A stretch of 64,000 bases of DNA from Kitagawia praeruptora (lineage: Eukaryota > Streptophyta > Magnoliopsida > Apiales > Apiaceae). The notes under the pieces are model-generated. The model did not search any database. It saw only the letters and a list, made by a program, of their open reading frames with translations, and was not told where the DNA came from. The translations under genes and the position numbers were made by a program. The stretch is from NCBI GenBank assembly GCA_037693485.1, contig CM075347.1, positions 141,454,501 to 141,518,500 on the forward strand, in the 5' to 3' direction. How positions within the stretch are numbered: the first letter of the stretch is position 1; each line of letters opens with the position of its first letter. Below, piece by piece: positions 1 to 10,937 of this stretch.

Positions 1-133
1 CATAAAATGCATAATAACACATTTTATCATTATTAACATTTTGCTTCATAATTACTGCTTTTTGTAAATGTCTTATAAGATCAAAAGCTATGTTATTCCC
101 AAAAGTAATTTCCTACCATATAACAAAAATAAA

Positions 134-380
134 GGGGGTGTTTGGGCGAACTTTTTTTTCAAGAATAAGTCAAACTTTTTTTTTTGCTAATCGAATAAGT
201 CAACTTATTTTAAGTTAAAAGTTAAGATTCCTAACTTTTCAACTTATTTTCCAATTTTTGTAACTTATTTAATATCAAACATACATTAAATACTTGTATA
301 AATTTTTTTATCAAAATATAAAATTTTTACCCGAAAATAAGTCCAAAAGTCCTTAATATAAAAGGTGAGCCAAACAGGCC
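134..380. repeat. MITE-like element with GGGTGTTTGG / CCAAACAGGCC ends (unit 1)
   Basis: A short AT-rich block begins GGGGGTGTTTGGGCG and ends GAGCCAAACAGGCC, giving imperfect terminal inverted repeats. The interior repeats 'aacttatttt' and 'aagttaaaa'. It has no coding capacity. The ends resemble common non-autonomous DNA transposons of plants, possibly hAT-type, but I cannot define a clear target-site duplication, so the superfamily stays open. Confidence 0.5.
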
Positions 381-625
381 AAAACTTGTTGTTTGATCAA
401 GAATTTCTTGATTGAGGTTGTAGTTCTATTTTACCAAAACCTATTAAATATTTAACTTAGTTCTATTTAATATTTGTAAAAGTTTAAGATCTTATGCTTG
501 AGAAAAAATTAAGATATATAACACAAAAATAGATATAATTGTTTCAAATTCAAATTCATAATAAATCATTTTTAAAAATAAATGTTAATTTTGTTTTTGT
601 TGTTGCTGTTGCTATTACTAGTATT

Positions 626-651
626 GTTATTATTATTAATATGAATATTGC

Positions 652-733
<82 letters not shown>

Positions 734-837
734 GTTATTATTATTATTATTATTATTATCATTATTATTATTATGATGATGATGATGATCATCATCATCA
801 TCATCATCATCATCATTATTATGATAAATATTATTAC

Positions 838-904
<67 letters not shown>

Positions 905-1041
905 GTTATTATTATTATTATTGTTATTATTATTATAATTATAATTATTACTATTAATATTATTATTATTATTTTATGTTATTATTATTATTATTATTAT
1001 CATTCTTATTATTAATATTATTAATATTATTAAAATTATTA

Positions 1042-1078
<37 letters not shown>

Positions 1079-1150
1079 CATTATTATTATTATTATTATC
1101 ATCATTCTTATTATTAATATTATTAATATTATTATTGTTACTATTATTAC

Positions 1151-1216
<66 letters not shown>

Positions 1217-1238
1217 TACTACTACTACTATCATTACT
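626..1238. repeat. Long (ATT)n microsatellite (unit 1)
   Basis: About 600 bp are almost entirely ATT triplets, interrupted by GTT, ACT and AAT variants. A small block of GAT triplets followed by ATC triplets near 774-813 forms a self-complementary core. Poly-isoleucine or poly-leucine reading frames on both strands come only from the triplet repeat. Units 2 and 3 carry shorter arrays in the same place (15616-16206 and 53188-53715). Confidence 0.97.
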
Positions 1239-2230
1239 AAGAATCTAACGGTTATCGTTCGTTGCATGATTGAAACGTTAAAACCAAAAATACAAATACA
1301 AACAGTAATATTCATATTTTCTTATTATAAACAACGCGTACAGATTTTTTAATATATAATATTAATGATTAAAACATATGATTTGATATTTTTGGTATAT
1401 ATTAGTGATTGCAAGATTAGTTGTAAATTATTAAGTAACCTATTTTAATTAGAAAAAAAATTTAATGTCAGGAATGCATGGTACAATTGATGTTTTCCGA
1501 TGTTTGTAAAAAATTATATCTTCAGTTAAAAGTTAACGTGAAAAAGATAATCAAACAATAAGATTAAATTGTATTATATTATTATTTAATTATTATTAAT
1601 AGTGAAAACCAAACCAACAAATTTTGAATGTTTGGGTTTTAATATAATAGTACAAATATTGATCTTCATATAACTTACTTCTATAATCAAATGTCAATAA
1701 TACCAATATTGTTATATTTATTTATACCACTAAAAGTAAAGCAGGGGGTTATTTATACCACTAAAAGTAAAGCATGATATAGTGAACTACAAATACTAAA
1801 AGCTGGTGCACTATAAAATGTCTTAGATCAACTAATCGAAAATGCAAGCGTGTATTATAAAATGTCTTAGACCCCAACTTATCCAAAATGCTGCCTACCT
1901 CATCAAACGAGCAACCTATCCTGAAGATTTGCATTTAAAAATAGATTCAACATATAGATATGAGCATTTGGTCGGTCAGGACCGAAAGCTAAAGAACCTG
2001 TTACGACTGAATTTCTGCCACGCCTGATTCGGTCGGACCTGCAGAAGAAGAATGCGAGGGTTTGGCCCCGGATTCACCTCTAGTGTGAGAATAAGTTAGT
2101 CGGTTCTTTGTAAGGTAAAACGAACGTAGAGAGTTTGTGTTTGTGTGTAATTAATTAAGTGAATGATAGAATGATAGAACCTAAGTCTTATCCCCTGTTC
2201 CTTTCCATCCTCACTGTCGTGCAGTAGTCA
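1239..2230. other. Non-coding AT-rich tract with short direct repeats
   Basis: No gene is visible. Small local duplications are present: a segment ending 'accactaaaagtaaagca' occurs twice at 1717-1774, and 'tataaaatgtcttaga' recurs near 1813 and 1857. The last part (about 1840-2230) belongs to the decayed retroelement interior that continues into the gag relic on the minus strand. Equivalent tracts follow the microsatellite at 16207-17150 and 53716-54650. Confidence 0.6.
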
Positions 2231-2477
2231 TGGGGATAACCGTGCTGGAGGTGGAGATCATGTGCCCTAATGGACCAGGAGCTGATGTTAAAGTAAATGG
2301 GCCTTCGTTTGTACCTGGGCCTTCTTCGTTATGGATCTTCAATAGGGACTTGCATACAGGCTAAAAAGGGCTTAGACTTGGACCTCCTGTCATAAGTCCG
2401 TTCTTCCCCTTGAGACTTTTCCTTCCTATAGCTCTTAGAACCCTTCGACTGAGATTTGTTAAGGTTATCATTTCCGA

Positions 2478-2907
2478 TCACCTTTTCTTAGTTCCATCCA
2501 ACACATGCCGTAAGTCCTTATTATTGAGCTTCTTCCCCATTCGGTCGAATACGCTCACCCTCCTAGTCGGAGAATCCACGGGACCTTCTTTCCAATCCAC
2601 ATTCTCCTGGTCTGTTTCAACATCAGAAAAATTATTTTTTCCGAGACTCCTTTTCAGGCTCCTCTTCACTTCCAAAATCCAGGTTTATTGGCGTTACTTC
2701 TCGATGCCTAGTACGCCTTTCCAAGGACTTATGCTTTCTTTGTCCTTTTTTCCTCCGTGATGATTTCTTTTCCAACTGGTCAATCCTACCATCCATAGCC
2801 TAAAGATGGTTGAGGATATCTCTAGCAGTCACTTCACCATCAGGATTGGCATCACGCCTACCGCCCTCGCCGCTCGGCATTCGAACAGGTTCAGAACTTT
2901 CCGACAT
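2478..2907 (-). pseudogene. LTR-retrotransposon gag relic (unit 1)
   Basis: Read on the minus strand, an ATG at 2907 starts a hydrophilic, charged protein (begins MSESSEPVRMPSGEGG). It continues through a Lys/Arg/Ser-rich stretch and an acidic stretch to a segment with VFDRMGKKLN. The composition and the position just inside an LTR-like sequence suggest the start of a plant Ty3/gypsy gag. It is broken: an in-frame stop replaces a Gln in the sequence LNHL-stop-AMDG, and one extra T in a T-run near 2640 shifts the frame. Gag-like sequence continues in another frame toward 2230. No pol is visible. The gag assignment is inference. Confidence 0.5.
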
Positions 2908-2958
2908 TAATTCACCAATAGATTTTAGGAGAGGAACCCCTCCTTCTAGTGCCAAAAA

Positions 2959-3446
2959 TGTTATGCAAAAATTTCACACAACACCCCGAGTAAACCTCAC
3001 CGGAATAACAGGAATTATCCTTGGTTTTCGGATAATAAAACAAATTGGGTAGCCGTGCGGGAGCAGGACAGCTGAACCTAATTATAGTGTTTAGTGTTTA
3101 ATGGGTTGTATTAGCAAGGTCACCGGACGAAAATAATGGAAAAACTCCGGCTAAATGTGTCCGGAATGTGATTACCTAGTGTACACGTGCCTTGTGTATT
3201 CACAGAGTAAAAACCGAACCCCATGCTAATTGCCTACATATCCTATTTATAGGAATCAAGCCCTAATGTAGTTCTTTTAGGTTTGGAATCCTTTCCTTGT
3301 TGATTAAGCCACGAAATAATAGAATTTTAACTAGAAATATAACTTATCTCTAATTCAGCTAGCCACTTAGTAGAGTCCTATTCGAAGTAGAACTCCCAAA
3401 TCCCACTCCTATAATAACTCCACGTATATATCACAAATATCCAACA
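2959..3446 (-). repeat. LTR relic next to the gag relic (unit 1)
   Basis: On the minus strand the block starts TGTTGGATATTTG and ends GCATAACA. It contains a TATA-like CCTATAAATAGG and is followed directly by 'TTGGCACTAGAAGG' and then the gag-like start. TG...CA ends plus TATA plus downstream gag fit a 5' LTR. The outer limit is uncertain, because another TGTTAT start lies at about 3740. No target-site duplication could be assigned because the other half of the element is missing. Confidence 0.45.
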
Positions 3447-4859
3447 TTTATCATGTTAGAAACGTGTCCCTCAATAAAATAGACCATTAAAAGGACTCAA
3501 TTCGTATCTCATAAAAATTAGGAGATAATCCTTATTCGTTCGAACTATAGAGGTGGAGCCTGTAAGTACACCTGAGATTGCACAGCTTCCCTCTAAAGCG
3601 AACCTCCACCTCCAGAGCTACCCTCGAAAGGTATACCTCCACATCTTCCTTTAAACCTGTTCCTACCTTCTAAACTGCCTACCAGGCCCTCAACAGGGCC
3701 TAAAATTTAGTCCATTACAAATTTTGGGCACAACAATAACATTAAAATAAATAATTTATAAACTAAATAGTGAATTCCGTGCATCGCATGGGTCATTGGC
3801 TACTATATCAATTATACATATAATAAGTTATATAAAATATTGAAAGTTATTGCGTGTAAATGGGTATAAAATTATGTGCTACATAGTCAATCGAAATAGC
3901 CATATACATTATATATATCATGTATGAAATATAGAATTTATGCAATATTGTATTAAATTATGTGAAATATACATAGTTGATAGAACTTGTTTAACCGTTT
4001 AATATATTTAAAGGTAGATCGGAGGGTGTATTGTGTGTATAATCTTATAAATTGTGGTATTGTTCGATAATGTTGTTATTTGATTCTAGTTTAGTAGGTC
4101 AATCTTAGGTTCACTAATTTTGGACTGGGTTGATTAATTTTGGAGTTGGTTGGACGCAAAAACATGCTTCACAAAACTCTAAGTTTAATGTTATTTGATG
4201 AAAATATAATACTTCATGCGACGGAAGTTTACATTCTTATTTAATTTAATGAAAATGTAAAATTCTAAAGGTACGGATGGTGATATTAATTTTTTTATGA
4301 GTAAAGTGTAATTTGTGTCTCGCTTAGATGTTAGACCATTATGAGAAAATAAGGGTAAATGTGATCAAACAAATATGACTGTGACTTAATTTCACCCGAC
4401 GGGAATATTTAGCTAGGGTCAATCTTGATAAAAAATCGGTTAGACTTAAATATGACCGACGACGGTCATATTTAAAAACAGTAATATTTAATAGATCATA
4501 ATTAGTATTACGGGTCCACAACAAAATAAGGAAGAGAAACTTCCCGCCCAGCGCACAAAATTTACTCGATATAATAAATTTGACCGACGATCGAATTTAT
4601 AAATATGAAAAACATACTTACTTACTATATATATGTGTATGTACATCCTATGGCCATCACACACAAAAATACTAGCAGATACATATATATATATATAAAC
4701 ATACTGTACGTAACTAAAGTAGGATTTTTTTCCAAGCACAAGTATTGAATTTAATTAGAAAATGCCACCTCAACCAATCTTTTTCTCTAGTTAGTGACTT
4801 TTTCCTCAACCTAATCTAGTATGCGTTATATTTTCGTATGATGTGTTTTTTTTTAACTT
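3447..4859. other. Non-coding tract with a GC-richer island, palindromes and an (AT)n tract
   Basis: I see no gene. A GC-richer patch at about 3550-3715 reads on the minus strand as a short Gly-rich stretch, but it has no recognisable family and is broken nearby. A perfect inverted repeat with 13-base arms (TTAAATATGACCG) and a 4-base loop lies at 4446-4475. A short (AT)n tract lies at 4682-4697. The same tract recurs at 19633-20933 and 55913-57379. Confidence 0.6.
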
Positions 4860-4868
4860 TAATAACTA

Positions 4869-5226
4869 TGCTTAATGGCCTTTTAGCCCTCAAAGTTTCC
4901 ACCAAAATACCCATCAACCCTCACTGTTTCAAAACGTTCCTTTTGACCCTCCAAGTATCCGTAAAAGTCCAATTAGCCCTTATACCGGTATAGGAAATGG
5001 TGATTTTTGGTTCGTTTTAATCGACACAACAACAATACAACAAAAATTCGGCTAGAAACCGATTAAAACGAACCAAAAATCACCCCCAAACTCAGCATTT
5101 CCTATACCGGTATAAGGGCTAATTGGACCTTTACGGATACTTGGAGGGTCAAAAGAAACGTTTTGAAACAGTGAGGGCTGATGGGTATTTTGGTGGAAAC
5201 TTTGAGGGTTAAAAGGTCATTAAGCC
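4869..5226. mobile_element. Foldback MITE, Mutator-like (unit 1)
   Basis: The two halves are long inverted repeats of roughly 170 bases. The outer ends read GGCTTAATGGCC...GGTCATTAAGCC, and the inner parts contain 'ccttataccggtatagg' and its complement. The element is flanked by the 9-base direct repeat TAATAACTA (4860-4868 and 5227-5235), and 9-base duplications are typical of Mutator-like elements. The first terminal G has become T in this copy. No transposase is present. Confidence 0.8.
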
Positions 5227-5235
5227 TAATAACTA

Positions 5236-6859
5236 TGTATATTTGTAAGTTTATAAATTAACACCACCAAAAGTTTCCCGAAATAAAACAAGAAAGCAAA
5301 TTACAATGCATAAGTTAAGAACATGACATAACTATTATCGAAAACTACATTAACATATTAGATAGCGAACTGCACATTACAATTGACCTATCCAACTTAG
5401 TTAATTAATTGGATGGATTTTATGGTACTAAGATTTTGTGATCTCTTAGGAATTAAATTTTCTCATACTCGAATTCGGACATTGATTTTATTTATGTCAA
5501 GTTTTTATACAATTTAGATATGTATTGAACATCGTTGACTTATATTGTGATTAAAATATAACTTATGTCCTTATTTTAATACGATCATGGTTATAATTTT
5601 TTTTATTAAAATTAATTCTTACTCTTTTAAAGCCCAAGCATTTTTTAATAATTTCAGCCTAACTTGGCTCATTTTCACAATATGTGACCTGTAAGAAAAG
5701 AAAAGTGGTTATGTTTTTTGAAGTTTCGATAAAACTTGATCTAATGAATTTGTTATGCATCTCTAGTTGTAATAGTTTAATGGACTATTTAGGCGTCATT
5801 AATTTATCAACTTAAAAGCGAATAATCAAATTCGTTGATATAGTTAGGAAAATCGAAAAGATTAGAAGCAAAGGTGCACAAAATATAAGCCCCCGAACTT
5901 TTCGAAAGAAAATAAGGGCTCGATTAATTTTCCAACACCCAGTTGGTGCCAAGTGTTTTAGGCATATTATAGGCAGGTTGTGCTTCATCCGCGCTTAGCC
6001 CTTTTCTAGAAAAAAAAATATGCGTCTCATCAAATGTCGTATTTGGTTTTTTCGTATCATATTTGGTTTTTTTCGTAAGCAAATCTAATAATGAGTACAA
6101 AAGATGTAGCATGCATAACAAGTCTACATGAGTCACAATTGCTTAATCAAACACACAAAATCCAACAAAACTCCCACCAAAAATAACATGAGGAAAAACT
6201 CCGATCACGATTAACACTACCAAAAGCTCACCCGACTAAAATAATGAAACAAACTACAATGCATAAGTTAAGAAAGCGGATTGAAAATTTTCAATTGATC
6301 CACCCAACTTAGTTTCCATTTCATGCTTGACCTTCCTCGTAAATGACAATATGATACAAATGGAATGGAACTCACTTCTTAGAGACAAGGATTCTTAATT
6401 AAATTGATGAACTTTGATCAATAAATATTTTGGATGGAAAATTAGTTTTACTAAAATTAAAATTGGGGGTACGCGATAGATGTCGTAGTTGTGATTTAAT
6501 GACTAGTACTATATAATATATCCTGCAGGAGCGTGACAAAAAATTACAATTGTTTTGATAGTTTGTTCTACATGTATTGGAGAATGTTTAGGAAGACCTA
6601 CTCCTCTGAATTCTACTGGTTTGTCCACAATGATCTGCTACCATTTTCAATGATAGGAGATTGCATGATCCTTTGGGAAGACCTCATAATCGACAAATGA
6701 TGACCAGAGTCATCCTACGATTACAGTTATTTTTTAATGCTCATACTTACATGATACGTATAAAAAAAATTAATAAAAATTTAAGAGATAATAAGGAGAA
6801 AGGTGTATAATGGATTGTCACATAAGAAAGTAAAGGTACCCTCACACAATCTGTAGTCT
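5236..6859. other. Non-coding AT-rich tract of the repeat unit
   Basis: No convincing gene. The tract includes the start of the duplicated approximately 4-kb block (from about 5450) and AT-rich sequence leading to the solo LTR. Short reading frames here are unlike any family I know and are not preserved among the copies. Equivalent tracts are 21317-22326 plus 40297-40983, 9417-10932, 47506-48490 and 57766-59436. Confidence 0.6.
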
Positions 6860-6864
6860 CAATC

Positions 6865-7197
6865 TGTTATAACGGAAACACAAAAAAGATTATAATAAAC
6901 ATAAAGGAAGAACACAGATTGGCAGAAGAGAAAACTTTATTGATCTTGATGATACGAATTACAGATTCTGATTCAGATCTAATTGACTTTAGATCTGACA
7001 AACTTAATTGATAACAGATATGATTCAGATTTTCCGATTCAGATTTCAGACTTCCTCCTAGGTTATGCCCCTAGAGAGTTTATATAATACTCACTAGGCG
7101 GCTACAGAAGACAAAACAGAAACTGACTAAGAAACAGGAAATAGATAAAAAAGAACAGATGGCAAAACAGAAACCAACTTCAAGTCATATTTCAACA
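6865..7197 (-). mobile_element. Solo LTR, 333 bp, TSD CAATC (copy A)
   Basis: On the minus strand the element runs from TGTTGAAATATGAC to GTTATAACA and is flanked by a perfect 5-base duplication (GATTG on this strand, CAATC at 6860-6864 and 7198-7202). It contains a TATA-like TATATAAAC and an AATAAAG poly(A)-type signal. TG...CA ends, a 5-base TSD and no interior make it a solo LTR. It lies about 60 bases beyond the end of the EMF1-derived sequence, in the same orientation, so it may supply transcript termination. The superfamily cannot be assigned. Confidence 0.82.
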
Positions 7198-7260
7198 CAA
7201 TCAACTCTGCAGCATTACCCTCTCTAAAACCTGCTAATTAGTGTCACGCGTCTTTTTCCA

Positions 7261-7608
7261 CTAATTTTTCCTCGGCTTTAGGTCTTTGCCTCGGATCCTG
7301 TACTCATTTCGGGGACCTGGTACACTAAAATTTGCAGGGTTTTTGTTGGTTATGCAGTCTACAGAGGGAGGAGGAAAAGGTTCACCTGTGTACAGAGCTT
7401 CCAGGTTTTCATACATTTTTTTAACCACTGGATTTGCTCCAGTACCAGCTCTTTTGGATGTTCCCTTTTTCTTTGTCTTGAAAGGGAAAGCCGACTCACC
7501 TGTAGCTTTGGAACGTTTTCTTGAGATGAGATCTGTATTACACGAGAGAGGACTAGGTCTTTTCTCTGGTAATTGCAGAGTATGAGTACCGACGCCTTCT
7601 TTAGCAGA
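7261..7608 (-). pseudogene. EMF1: EMF1 C-terminal block remnant (copy A)
   Basis: In a frame different from the upstream N-terminal part, this stretch reads as a basic Ser/Lys-rich segment. It ends in NKNPANFSVPGPRNEY and RGKDLKPRKN, followed by a stop at 7261. That matches the known C-terminal end of EMF1, which has NRNPADF-x-IPEPGN-x-Y and GEHLKVRKR. It is cut off upstream by an in-frame TAA at 7609-7611. A strong splice-donor-like AG/GTGAGT lies inside it near 7506. The frame offset from the N-terminal block implies either an ancient frameshift or a lost exon. Confidence 0.6.
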
Positions 7609-8151
7609 TTACTTTTCTTGAGATATGTTTCCTGCACTTCAGGAAGAACAGGAGTACCAGTAGCAACACGTACACAGTTTTTGCAGCGCCACCACTTAAA
7701 CTGAGGAACATCTACTGGTGCTTTTAGCTGCTCCCATTTCCGATAATTCTTTTCCCCAAAGGGGTTGCATGCCTTCGGGTCTCTTTTCCGAATGTCAGCC
7801 ACATATTGACTGACCACACACATCAGATACAATTTGTCAAAATTGAAATTCACAAAAAAACCCAAAGAAACTAAGGAAATGAATGCAACAGAAAGAGAAT
7901 AAATCACAGAAAATATGTAGTTCTGCTCTAACATTATTTATAGTTCTATTTAAATCGAATGTGCAATATATATGTTACAATTAAAAGTATGGGCAAAGGA
8001 AACAGCATTACCGCATCGAAAAATGCTGACAACCATTAGTTGCATTTTTGTTCACATCCAAACTAGTGTTTTCTAACGACAATGCATTGATGGTATCAAC
8101 ATGTCCGTCCATATCCTTGGAGGAGGAGGCTATTGAACCGCACTTCTTCAT
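7359..8151 (-). CDS. EMF1: EMF1-like truncated gene, two-exon model (copy A)
   Basis: EMF1 is a plant-specific Polycomb-group protein that works with PRC1 and PRC2 in the nucleus to keep developmental genes silent. Exon 1 (8151-8012) encodes a 46-residue start ending in HFSMR. The GTAATG donor at 8011 and the GTGGTCAG acceptor ending at 7810 join it in phase to exon 2 (7809-7359), which continues QYVADIRKRD and then PQFKWWRCKNC. This matches EMF1's HFSMRGFVAETRERD and PKFRWWHCMSC blocks. The model gives about 196 residues against roughly 1,100 in Arabidopsis EMF1. The last 60 or so residues are an out-of-frame reading of EMF1 C-terminal sequence. The introns are retained, so this is a DNA-level copy and not a retrocopy. 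EMF1 relationship: fairly sure. Function: unknown. Confidence 0.6.
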
Positions 8152-8156
8152 ATTGT

Positions 8157-9093
8157 TCTGCAATTAAACTGCAATTAAATTACGTACACGCCAAAATAAA
8201 CTTTCAAATTTTCAGTAATCAAATTAACCAAACAAAATATTTTACTATGAGAAAAAAGAAACATGAAATATTTACTATCAGAAATGATATAAAATTCAAA
8301 TCCTAATAAATATTTTTGTTAAAAAATTAGAAATATATTGTTTTCTTGAATAACAACCCCTAATTATTGAAATAATTAAATGAATAAATAAATTGAATGA
8401 TTTTTGTGGTCTTAATAAGAAAAATAATTTGAGATCGAGCCATATTTATAGAATACATAAAATTGTACTAATACACAAAAAATTGAATAAATCATCTCAT
8501 GTTTGAAAAATAAGAATAGAACATCATTTTAATACGTTCGTTCGAAAAATAAGAATAGAACATCATTTTAATTCGCCGCTTCCGTCACACCAATCCCCGA
8601 TTTTTCATAATCAACCGATACGAATTCAGAAAAAGAACCAAGTAACAAATTGATTAAATAATTCACAGCACCCTCTACAAAAATAGCCTCACCGCAAATC
8701 AAACACCAAATCAAAGAAATAATATTGTAACCGATGTGAGAAATCAGTTTAAATATAAAATTAAGCAGGTTCGTTGGCTTTGTGTACCAAATTCCCCCAA
8801 TGTTAACTCATACAAAATCAGAGAAAATCCGTATAACAACTTGCACTATTATTTTGACCGCCATATATATAACATGAATCAAACCCGATAAAGAAAATAA
8901 GTAAATAGTATGGCTTATCTAGTTAAACAACCAATTTCAAATTAAATCAACTAAATATAGCTAATATCAAGAAATTTTAGTCAAATCTAAAGCATACAAA
9001 ATGTGAATTGAAGTTATGAAGGAAGCAATTGGACCTTTCTGGGTGCAAACACAGAAGAGCGGAGATGGTTAGGGTTTGAGACAGTGTTCTCTA
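8157..9093 (-). other. Predicted 5' leader intron and exon of EMF1-like copy A
   Basis: Upstream of the ATG an acceptor (TTAATTGCAG, exon from 8157) pairs plausibly with a donor at 9034 (CCAGAAAG/GTCC), leaving a leader exon with CTCAAACCCTAACC from about 9093 to 9035. The same layout is kept in the other copies (leader exon ends at about 13049, 50644 and 61613). No TATA box could be fixed with confidence. The intron of about 0.87 kb is AT-rich and holds nothing else recognisable. Confidence 0.35.
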
Positions 9094-10937
9094 TATTACA
9101 TCCAACACACAAAAAGACTAGCCAGATAACAATTTTCTACAACTTCTAGTGTTCATGGTGCTCCAAGTAATTCTACAATCACACAAGATTAAGGAAGAGA
9201 CAAAGGAAATAGATAGAGAAAGATCACCTGGAACACTAGTAAATAAAAAGGAATAAAGGACGTTCACTAAGGCAATAATGATCCCCAAACTTCTATGCCT
9301 CAGGTAGTATATATAGAGGTCTTGATTTTAATAGTTATTGGATCAAAATTATTGGTAAAATAAAACTTCAAGAAATCATTAAGATAAATATGAAAAAATT
9401 TAACCACTAGCAGGAATTAGAAATTAAATTTTCTCATACTCGAATTCGGACATTGATTTTATTTATGTCAAGTTTTTATACAATTTAGATATGTATTGAA
9501 CATCGTTGATTTATATTGTGATTAAAATATAACTTATGTCATTATTTTAATACGATCGTGGTTATAATTTTTTTTATTAAAATTAATTCTTACTCTTTTA
9601 AAGCCCAAGCATTTTTTAATAATTTCAGCCTAATTTGGCTCATTTTCACAATATGTGACCTGTAAGAAAAGAAAAGTGGTTATGTTTTTTGAAGTTCCGA
9701 TAAAACTTGATCTAATGAATTTGTTATGCATCTCTAGTTGTAATAGTTTATAGAATAATGGACTATTTAGGCGTCATTAATTTATCAACTTAAAAGCGAT
9801 AAATCCAATTCGTTGATATAGTTAGGAAAATCGAAAAGATTAGAAGCAAAGGTGCACAAAAAGTCTAATGAGCTGGGTTTTATCCAAGCCTTCAAGTCCC
9901 CGAACTTTTCGAAAGAAAATAAGGGCTCGATTAATTTTCTAACACCCAGTTGGTGCCAAATCATTTTTGGAAAATATAAGGCTTGTTTTAGGCATATTAT
10001 GGGCCGGTTGAGCTTCATCCGGGCTTAGCCCTTTTCTAGAAAAAAAAATCTGCATCTCATCAAATGTTGTATTTGGTTTTTTTGTATCATATTTGGTTTT
10101 TTTGTAAGCAAATCTAATAATGAGTGCAAAAGATGTAGCATGCATAACAAGTCTACATGAGTCACAATTGCTCAATCAAACACACAAAATCCAACAAAAC
10201 TCCCAGCACAAATAACATGAGGAAAAACTCCGATCACCATTAACACCACCAAAAGCTCACCCGACTAAAATAATGAAACAAACTACAATGCATAAGTTAA
10301 GAACATGACATAACTACTACCGAAAACTATATTAACAAATTAGAAAGCGGATTGAAAATTTTCAATTGACCCACCCAACTTAGTTTCCATTTCATGCTTG
10401 ACCTTCCTCGTAAATGACAATATGATACATATGGAATGGAACTCACTTCTTAGAGACATGGATTCTTAATTAAATTAATGAATTTGGATCAATAAATATT
10501 TTGGATGGAAAATTAGTTTTACTAACATTAAAATTGGGGGTACGCGATAGATGTCGTAGTTGTGATTTAATGACTAGTACTATATAATATATCCTGCAGG
10601 AGCGTGACAAAAAATTACAATTGTTTTGATAGTTTGTTCTACATGTATTGGAGAATGTTTAGGAAGACCTACTCCTCTGAATTCTACTGTTTCGTCCACA
10701 ATGACCTGCTACCATTTTCAATGATAGGAGATTGCATGATCCTTTGGGAAGACCTCATAATCGACAAATGATGACCTGAGTCATCCTACGATTAGAGTTA
10801 TTTTTTAATGCTCATACTTACATTATACATACCGAAAAAAAATTAATAAAAATTTAAGAGATAATAAGGAGAAAGGTGTACAATGGATTATCACATAAGA
10901 AAGTAAAGGTACCCTCACACAATCTATAGTCTCAATC

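Larger units (their letters stand above)
5450..9416. repeat. Internal 4-kb tandem duplication, copy A
   Basis: The stretch beginning 'aattaaattttctcatactcg' here starts again at about 9422 and runs colinearly to about 13440. Unit 3 has a single copy. The junction at 9412-9422 shares 'aggaatt' with the start of the block at 5447, consistent with a microhomology-type or unequal-exchange duplication. Copy A carries one EMF1-like gene and one solo LTR. Confidence 0.85.

Noticed and set aside
539..1315. Long reading frames rich in isoleucine or leucine on both strands (also in units 2 and 3)
   Set aside because: They are translations of the (ATT)n microsatellite and have no protein-like composition.
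5924..6136. Minus-strand frame beginning MTHVDLL, with relatives in other units
   Set aside because: Frame and length change from copy to copy through small indels and there is no recognisable domain. It is chance open frame in repeat DNA.
7286..7585. Plus-strand 99-residue frame
   Set aside because: Antisense shadow of the EMF1-like exon; only the minus strand has family motifs and splice sites.
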